Shown here: one piece after another, positions 59,350 to 64,000 of the stretch | How the letters are laid out: each line of letters opens with the position of its first letter | How positions within the stretch are numbered: position 1 is the stretch's first letter | The notes under the pieces: generated by a model | Told to the model about the DNA's origin: nothing | The model's database searches: none | Seen by the model: only the letters and a program-made list of their open reading frames with translations | Origin: Weissella muntiaci | GTDB taxonomy: Bacteria > Bacillota > Bacilli > Lactobacillales > Lactobacillaceae | NCBI RefSeq assembly: GCF_008107635.1 | Contig: NZ_SDGZ01000003.1 | Coordinates: 62,001 to 126,000, forward strand | Length of the DNA stretch: 64,000 bases | Direction: 5' to 3' | Made by a program: the position numbers and the translations under genes

Positions 59350-60703
59350 AAATTTCAATCAATTCTAGCTTATCTTCATTATTAAGTTGAGTTAAAATAG
59401 TTTTCCCAATCAAGTCGCCTTGGACACTCGTTGCATAAGTTTCAAGTAACTTTGCCACGCTTAATTTTTGTGACATAAGAATACGTTCGGCAGAGCTCCC
59501 CTCATAGATCGAATAATAAAATTCAAGTTTAATATCCATATTCAATAATCCAACATCATTGAATATTTGAAAAAAATAACCATAATCTGCCTCACCAAAT
59601 GAATGACCGTAAAATTTTATTTGCTTAATTCCTTTGTTATAAAGGGTCGGCTGTGGATTTTGTCTATTTCTCATAGTTCTATATGATTTTGTTAAACTAT
59701 ATTCGATCATTGATAAGTCGGCATCAATATTTGCATTATCTATTCCAAATATTATTTCACCTTGCTTCTTTGCTATTCCATGTATATTTTTTGCAAATAT
59801 TGTCGCGCCATCATTTTCGATATTAGATAAATTTAATTCAGGTTGAGTATAGTTGAAATTCAATAAATTGAAGCTTGCGTTCTTTTTTCCAGTTAACAAC
59901 GTTAGGATTTCAGAACTATTTTTTTTATACATTTCAACTTCTTGATTTTCTATTAAAAAGAATTTGAATGAATTTTCAAACTTTGTTAATTCTCCTGCCA
60001 ATATACGTATGAAATAATTTTCATTGTTTTTAGTTGGAACTTTCTCGTCCCCATAGACACTATATTTATCAAATAAACAAATAAACATTATAAATGCTTC
60101 TCTAGAGAAAAAATCATCACGTGAAACAAAACCATCTTTTGATTTTTCGAAACCATTTGTAAAAATGCTAGTCACTCTAATATATAAGTTTGCTTCAAAA
60201 TCGCTATCTCTGACAGAATTTATTACTCTATAAATTAACGACTCAATATCTTGCCAATTGAAGTCCATGTTAAAATTACTAAAATTTGAGTTATAGAGAA
60301 GCAGCACTTCCCATACTGACCAATCGTTTCCCATTAAATATTCTATGACTTTTATTCCATCTTCTAATTCTGGAATTCTATAGAATATTTGCTGTGATAG
60401 CGGCACAAAATCAACAGCATTTGCCGGAAGTTTCATATATTCTACATCTATGATGCTTGCTACTGTATCAAAATATATTTGGCCTATTGAATTTTTTTTG
60501 AGTTGATCCTCTCGCTTTTGCAAGTCGTTTCTGAGCTGAACGGTACTTTTTATTTCAGGAAATCCATCAAAATCCATTCGGCTTAATTTCGTACCTAAGA
60601 ATTCTTTATACGAGCTTGGAAGCCCCGCCGCAAGGTCGAATCCATTACCGAGAATTATTAATTGCTCTACCGCATCAATTTTCGTTTCTTCTTCATTCTT
60701 CAT
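59348..60703 (-). CDS. abiH: AbiH-family abortive-infection protein
   Basis: The 451-residue protein has the AbiH signatures: a nucleotide-binding-like LIILGNGFDLAAGLPSSYKE near residue 15, FNLLNFNYTQPEL at about 280, NIHG at about 310, and IKFYGHSFGEADYGYFFQ near 380. AbiH was described from lactococcal plasmids as a phage abortive-infection system; the mechanism is unknown. The gene is very AT-rich compared with its neighbours, a sign of separate transfer. No partner gene is visible. No strong ribosome site is seen at the assigned ATG, so a nearby start is possible. Confidence 0.8.
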   Translation of the reverse strand: MKNEEETKIDAVEQLIILGNGFDLAAGLPSSYKEFLGTKLSRMDFDGFPEIKSTVQLRNDLQKREDQLKKNSIGQIYFDTVASIIDVEYMKLPANAVDFVPLSQQIFYRIPELEDGIKVIEYLMGNDWSVWEVLLLYNSNFSNFNMDFNWQDIESLIYRVINSVRDSDFEANLYIRVTSIFTNGFEKSKDGFVSRDDFFSREAFIMFICLFDKYSVYGDEKVPTKNNENYFIRILAGELTKFENSFKFFLIENQEVEMYKKNSSEILTLLTGKKNASFNLLNFNYTQPELNLSNIENDGATIFAKNIHGIAKKQGEIIFGIDNANIDADLSMIEYSLTKSYRTMRNRQNPQPTLYNKGIKQIKFYGHSFGEADYGYFFQIFNDVGLLNMDIKLEFYYSIYEGSSAERILMSQKLSVAKLLETYATSVQGDLIGKTILTQLNNEDKLELIEI

Positions 60704-60881
60704 TTTCTCTATACCAATGTTTGTTTACATAATCATGGTTATAGACAGTTGTTGATTTACCGGCGTTGATAGCTTGGTCTAAATTTTCGCACGATCACAA
60801 ACTAATTTCAGCCTTTTCACAATCTCTCTGACGTGTACCCCAAAAGTTATAGTGAAATCTATGATTTTTGAGGTTTTTATT

Positions 60882-61355
60882 ATGCACAAACATTCTAGTC
60901 AAGAAAAAATCGCCGCTGTTCATGAAGCTCTTGCTAAAAACTCGTCTCTTTATGATATCGCAAAAAGAAATACTATGAGTGTAAATCTGCTAAAAAAGTA
61001 TCTTGCTGTATATCGAGGTTATGGAGAAGTTGGGTTATTATGTCCTCCAAAGGTAACCATTGATTTTAAAATTCGAGTTACTGAATGGACAATTGAAAAT
61101 GATGCCAATGAGTTTGAAGTGGCCGAATATTTTGGCTACACTGGCTTTAATAACATTAAACGTTGGAAAGAAGCATACTTAAAGCACGGGGCTGATGGCT
61201 GGAAACCTAAAAAGATGTACAAAAAGACTCAAAATAAAAATACACAGATGAAAAAAATTGAGAAGCTTGAAAATAAAGTTCAAGAATTAGAAGACGAAAA
61301 TCGTCGACTTGCTATAATGACTGCAGCTTTAAAATTGATCGCCTCGAGGGACTAA
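60882..61355 (+). CDS. IS3-family transposase OrfA
   Basis: The protein has 157 residues from MHKHSSQEKIAAVHEALAKN. It has two helix-turn-helix repeats typical of the IS150 group (SSLYDIAKRNTMSVNLLKKY; EFEVAEYFGYTGFNNIKRWK) and a C-terminal leucine-zipper-like helix (KIEKLENKVQELEDENRRLA). A TTTAAAA heptamer at 61328-61334 lies in the correct phase for -1 slippage into orfB. GAGG precedes the ATG. Confidence 0.85.
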   Translation: MHKHSSQEKIAAVHEALAKNSSLYDIAKRNTMSVNLLKKYLAVYRGYGEVGLLCPPKVTIDFKIRVTEWTIENDANEFEVAEYFGYTGFNNIKRWKEAYLKHGADGWKPKKMYKKTQNKNTQMKKIEKLENKVQELEDENRRLAIMTAALKLIASRD

Positions 61356-62236
61356 GTAACAAACAAATTGCTAAAGTTATTTTTCAGCTTGAGGCTCATT
61401 TTAAGCTTGGTGAATTATTAAAGTATCTTCCTATTAAGTCACAAACATACTTTTATTGGAAAAGAAAATTTAAACAAGCGGATCCAGATAATGATTTAAA
61501 ACAGCTTATTAAATATATTTGGAGCCAGGATAATCATCTAGGTGTTCGCAGAATACATTTAATTCTAAGAAATCAATATTGTCTAAATGTTAATCATAAA
61601 AAAGTTCAAAGGTTGATGGTGTATTTGAACATTAAAGGACTTGGTTACTCAAAAAGAAAACGTAAATATGATTCTTCTAAGGGACCGGAAGGTCGCCGAA
61701 TGAAAAACAGGTTAAAGAGACGTTTTAAAACTGATCGTCCATGGCAAAAATTGGTTTCAGATATGACTGAATTCAGAGTACCAATGACAAATGAAAAGGT
61801 GTATTTAGAACCTATTATGGATCTTTACAACAATGAGATTTTATCTTACTCGATCACCTCGGAAAGGCCAGATTTAAACTTTGCCCTGAGTCCCTTAAAA
61901 AAAATACATGATTTAATACCAAAATTAGAATATCGAACGACAGTGCATACTGACCAAGGTTGGCAATATCGACATAATAATTGGCAAAGAATTCTCAAAC
62001 AGAATAAGATTTTCATAAGTATGTCAAAACGAGCTACATGCCTGGATAACGCTTGTATCGAAAGCTTCTTCAATAAACTAAAAGTAGAGCTTAAAAGTCT
62101 AAAGGAATATTCTAACTCTAACGAGTTAATAAATGACATAGAAAAATGGATTCATTATTATAACAACAATCGCGTTCAAATTAGACTAAATGGATATTCA
62201 CCTATTGAATACAAAAAAAGAAACATTCAAACGTAA
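61334..62236 (+). CDS. IS3-family transposase OrfB (via -1 frameshift)
   Basis: After slippage at TTTAAAA the frame reads IDRLEGLSNKQIAKVIFQLE through to the integrase core without a stop, giving about 300 residues. Catalytic residues are in LVSDMTEFRV (first Asp), TTVHTDQGWQYRH (second Asp) and CIESFFNKLKVE (Glu), followed by YYNNNRVQIRLNGYSPIEY. The frame is intact, so the element may be active if both ends exist. The OrfAB fusion is the expected transposase. Confidence 0.85.
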   Translation: MDRLEGLSNKQIAKVIFQLEAHFKLGELLKYLPIKSQTYFYWKRKFKQADPDNDLKQLIKYIWSQDNHLGVRRIHLILRNQYCLNVNHKKVQRLMVYLNIKGLGYSKRKRKYDSSKGPEGRRMKNRLKRRFKTDRPWQKLVSDMTEFRVPMTNEKVYLEPIMDLYNNEILSYSITSERPDLNFALSPLKKIHDLIPKLEYRTTVHTDQGWQYRHNNWQRILKQNKIFISMSKRATCLDNACIESFFNKLKVELKSLKEYSNSNELINDIEKWIHYYNNNRVQIRLNGYSPIEYKKRNIQT

Positions 62237-62255
62237 TTCGCATTGCCTTTCAGTC

Positions 62256-62286
62256 AATAAAAGCACCTATTCAAATGAATAAGTGC
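62256..62286 (-). terminator. Hairpin after merR
   Basis: AAGCAC...ATTC / GAAT...GTGCTT forms an interrupted stem on the minus strand between merR and the IS3 element; the following T run is weak. Confidence 0.55.
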
Positions 62287-62316
62287 TTACTTTGAAACTA
62301 CTAGATTCGATTTTAA

Positions 62317-62847
62317 TCAGTCATTATCAACAACTGTGACTTGAGACAGAGGCATGAACTCTTCTAAACCTGCTTTATCTCCCTTGTTTTTTAGGTAGGC
62401 AATATATTCTTCTTCTAAGATACTGTCATCTTTAATTTGGTCGCTACCTTCAATTAAGTGTATCGATTCAGTCCCAGCTTCGATCGATGTCATGAAATAC
62501 CATTTTTTGAATTTCATGTATGCTAGAGTAATTTTAATTTCTTCTAATTTTTCCTCTAGTTCATTTTCTTGTGTCAGCAAAATATCAAAACGTTCCTTGA
62601 GTGAACTATCACCGTCATTTTGCCGAAGATTTACAAACTCTGAAATTTTTGCGACTGAAAGTCCTGATAGTTTCAAATACATTATCATTCGCAATAGGTG
62701 CATATCATTAGATGAAAACCTTCTTCTACCGGCTTCATCGCGGCCAACAAAAGGCAGTAGACCTTCTTTGTCATAGTAACGTAATGTTTCAACACTAACA
62801 CCTAGTTTACGCGCAACTTGTCCGATTGAATAATATGTTTCATTCAT
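62317..62847 (-). CDS. MerR-family transcriptional regulator
   Basis: The 176-residue protein has an N-terminal winged helix (YYSIGQVARKLGVSVETLRY, YDKEGLLPFVGRDEAGRRRF), LRMIMYLKLSGLSVAKISEFV, and a long dimerisation helix (about 80-115). The C-terminal 55 residues (SIHLIEGSDQIKDDSILEEE) may hold the sensor. The start has no obvious strong ribosome site; a TG-rich gap of 34 nt separates it from the SRPBCC gene upstream. It may regulate the SRPBCC pair, whose product or ligand is unknown. Confidence 0.85.
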   Translation of the reverse strand: MNETYYSIGQVARKLGVSVETLRYYDKEGLLPFVGRDEAGRRRFSSNDMHLLRMIMYLKLSGLSVAKISEFVNLRQNDGDSSLKERFDILLTQENELEEKLEEIKITLAYMKFKKWYFMTSIEAGTESIHLIEGSDQIKDDSILEEEYIAYLKNKGDKAGLEEFMPLSQVTVVDND

Positions 62848-62881
62848 TTTTATATACCCCGTTCAGTAGAAATTTTGTAAC

Positions 62882-63394
62882 TTACTTTACGTCAGATTTT
62901 GCCTTTTTAACGAGACCATCTAACCAAGCTTGATGACCATTTAACATTGGATTGGGTAATTCGTTTGCCATATCTGCGGCTGGCTTACCAATCTGTGATT
63001 CTTGTGTCAACAAACGTACTCGATTTGCTGGTAATTGTTCAATTAAGAATGCGTGGTATACATCCAAGGCAGTATCTGCATCACCATCTTGCCAACCATG
63101 CCATGCGATTCGGGCAATGCCATCTATCGGCTCCACAAGCTCCATAACTTGAGCATCGATAGGGAATCCAAAGGTATCAAAATGAAAGTTTACTCCATGA
63201 CTGAGTAGTTTTTGATCACTGTGGTTAATAACGATATTTGCCGCATTATCATAGTAACTTTCCCATTGGCTTGAATCAACAAGGTTTTTCCAAATTTCAT
63301 CGATGGTAACGCCGCTAGCAATAACTTCATTTGAGACAAAATTATCAGTTGTTCCAGGTAGGTACTTTGATGGCCAGTTAATTTCATGTAACAT
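62882..63394 (-). CDS. SRPBCC-fold protein, copy 1
   Basis: The 170-residue protein resembles START/AHSA1-type lipid or hydrophobic-ligand-binding proteins: an N-terminal strand with SNEVIASGVTIDEIWKNLVD, HGVNFHFDTFGFPIDAQVM, IARIAWHGWQDGD and a C-terminal helix with PNPMLNGHQAWLDGLVKKA. It has no signal peptide or membrane helix. It is a close paralogue of the next gene upstream (63471-63980), sharing the first 22 residues except for one or two positions. AGAGGAA precedes the ATG. Confidence 0.75.
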   Translation of the reverse strand: MLHEINWPSKYLPGTTDNFVSNEVIASGVTIDEIWKNLVDSSQWESYYDNAANIVINHSDQKLLSHGVNFHFDTFGFPIDAQVMELVEPIDGIARIAWHGWQDGDADTALDVYHAFLIEQLPANRVRLLTQESQIGKPAADMANELPNPMLNGHQAWLDGLVKKAKSDVK

Positions 63395-63470
63395 AATTAA
63401 TTCCTCTAATACTTTCTTGTTATTTTGTTTATATATGTGTTGTATTTAGTTAAACAAGTAGTGAACTCTT

Positions 63471-63980
63471 TTAGTCATTTTTTGACGCTTGAGCCAGGCT
63501 ATCTAACCACTCTTGATGTCCATTTAGCATCGGGTTTGGTGATTGTTCTGACATTTCTGCGGCTGCTTCGCCGAGTTGAGATTCTTTGGTTATGATTCTG
63601 ACAAGACTATCAGTATAACTATCAATGGTGAATACTTGGTATCCTTCCAAAGAAATTTTACCATCAACTTCTTGCCAACCGTGCCAAGCAATTTGGGCAA
63701 ATTTATTATCGATTGGTTCAATCAATTCCATAATTTGACCATCGATAGGAAAGCCGAACTTTTCAAAATGAAAATTTACACCGTGTGTAAATGATGTCGA
63801 TCCTTGATTACCTACGGTAATATTATTAACGCCGTTGAAATAGTTTCCCCACTTTGATGTATCAACCAAGTTATTCCAGACTTCTTTAACAGAAGTACCA
63901 GAAACGATAATTTCATTCGAGACAAAGTTATCTGTTGTTCCAGGTAGGTATTTTGATGGCCAGTTAATTTCATGTAACAT
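63471..63980 (-). CDS. SRPBCC-fold protein, copy 2 (tandem paralogue)
   Basis: The protein has 169 residues from MLHEINWPSKYLPGTTDNFV; GGAGGAAATAACT precedes the ATG. It shares the full layout with copy 1 (HGVNFHFEKFGFPIDGQIME, IAWHGWQEVDGK, PNPMLNGHQEWLDSLAQAS), so the pair arose by tandem duplication. Ligand-pocket residues differ in the middle (EGYQVFTIDSYTDSLVRIIT against copy 1), suggesting different ligands. It is encoded upstream of copy 1 and merR on the same strand, probably in one operon that begins at or beyond the right edge of the window. Confidence 0.75.
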   Translation of the reverse strand: MLHEINWPSKYLPGTTDNFVSNEIIVSGTSVKEVWNNLVDTSKWGNYFNGVNNITVGNQGSTSFTHGVNFHFEKFGFPIDGQIMELIEPIDNKFAQIAWHGWQEVDGKISLEGYQVFTIDSYTDSLVRIITKESQLGEAAAEMSEQSPNPMLNGHQEWLDSLAQASKND

Positions 63981-64000
63981 AGTTATTTCCTCCAAATTTT

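Larger units (their letters stand above)
60829..62236 (+). mobile_element. IS3-family element (orfA/orfB)
   Basis: Two overlapping frames encode an IS3-type transposase. The left end probably begins at TGACGTGTACCCC (60829-60841), a common IS3 terminal motif. I could not find a matching inverted copy after orfB, where the sequence passes directly into the merR terminator, so the right end is missing or diverged. Confidence 0.7.

Overview
The window reads as a low-GC Firmicute of the Lactobacillaceae (lactic acid bacteria). The left third is a housekeeping chromosome segment with typical lactobacillar gene content and order: gpsB, ypsA, recU-pbp1A, dnaD, polA, a phoP-phoR-udk-M42 peptidase-ytpR-murC block, and dnaG-rpoD. 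I cannot name the species from sequence alone.

Layout. (1) 1-21.6 kb is chromosomal core, mostly on the minus strand, with clear intrinsic terminators and ribosome binding sites. (2) 22.0-23.4 kb holds an IS30-family element and hairpins, where the chromosome-like sequence stops. (3) 23.5-52.5 kb is a conjugative-element backbone. It has a short orphan DinJ-type antitoxin, a large membrane protein, an adhesin-adhesin-sortase set, and a type IV secretion system of the general Trs/pLS20 kind: VirB2-like pilin, VirB3/TrsC, TrsD, VirB4/TrsE, a two-domain cell-wall hydrolase, a thioredoxin-like protein, a VirB6-like protein, a VirD4-like coupling protein, a Clp-type AAA+ protein, and a Toprim/ArdC-like protein. 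The transfer genes all lie on the minus strand in two blocks, separated by a plus-strand ParA/ribbon-helix-helix partition locus with an AT-rich repeat array in front of it. (4) 52.5-59.3 kb is a divergent, plus-strand run of small unknown genes plus one orphan DNA methylase. Five operons in this stretch are each preceded by a copy of a roughly 180-nt structured element containing three hairpins. (5) 59.3-64 kb carries an AbiH-type phage-defence gene, an IS3-family element with a -1 frameshift signal, a MerR regulator and two tandem SRPBCC-fold genes.

How it fits together. The secretion genes would build the mating channel, the LPxTG adhesins and sortase would hold cells together, and ParA plus the repeats would keep the element in the population. 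The plus-strand cluster beyond the transfer operon looks like a leading region, the part that would enter a recipient first. The repeated hairpin elements are the most striking signal in the window: their stems change in sequence between copies but stay complementary, which points to selection on a folded RNA or folded single-stranded DNA. Single-stranded-DNA promoters of the Frpo/ssi type are one attractive explanation. No relaxase, replication initiator or integrase was recognised in the window. I therefore cannot tell whether this is a plasmid fused to the chromosome through IS30, an integrative conjugative element, or an assembly join at a repeated IS.
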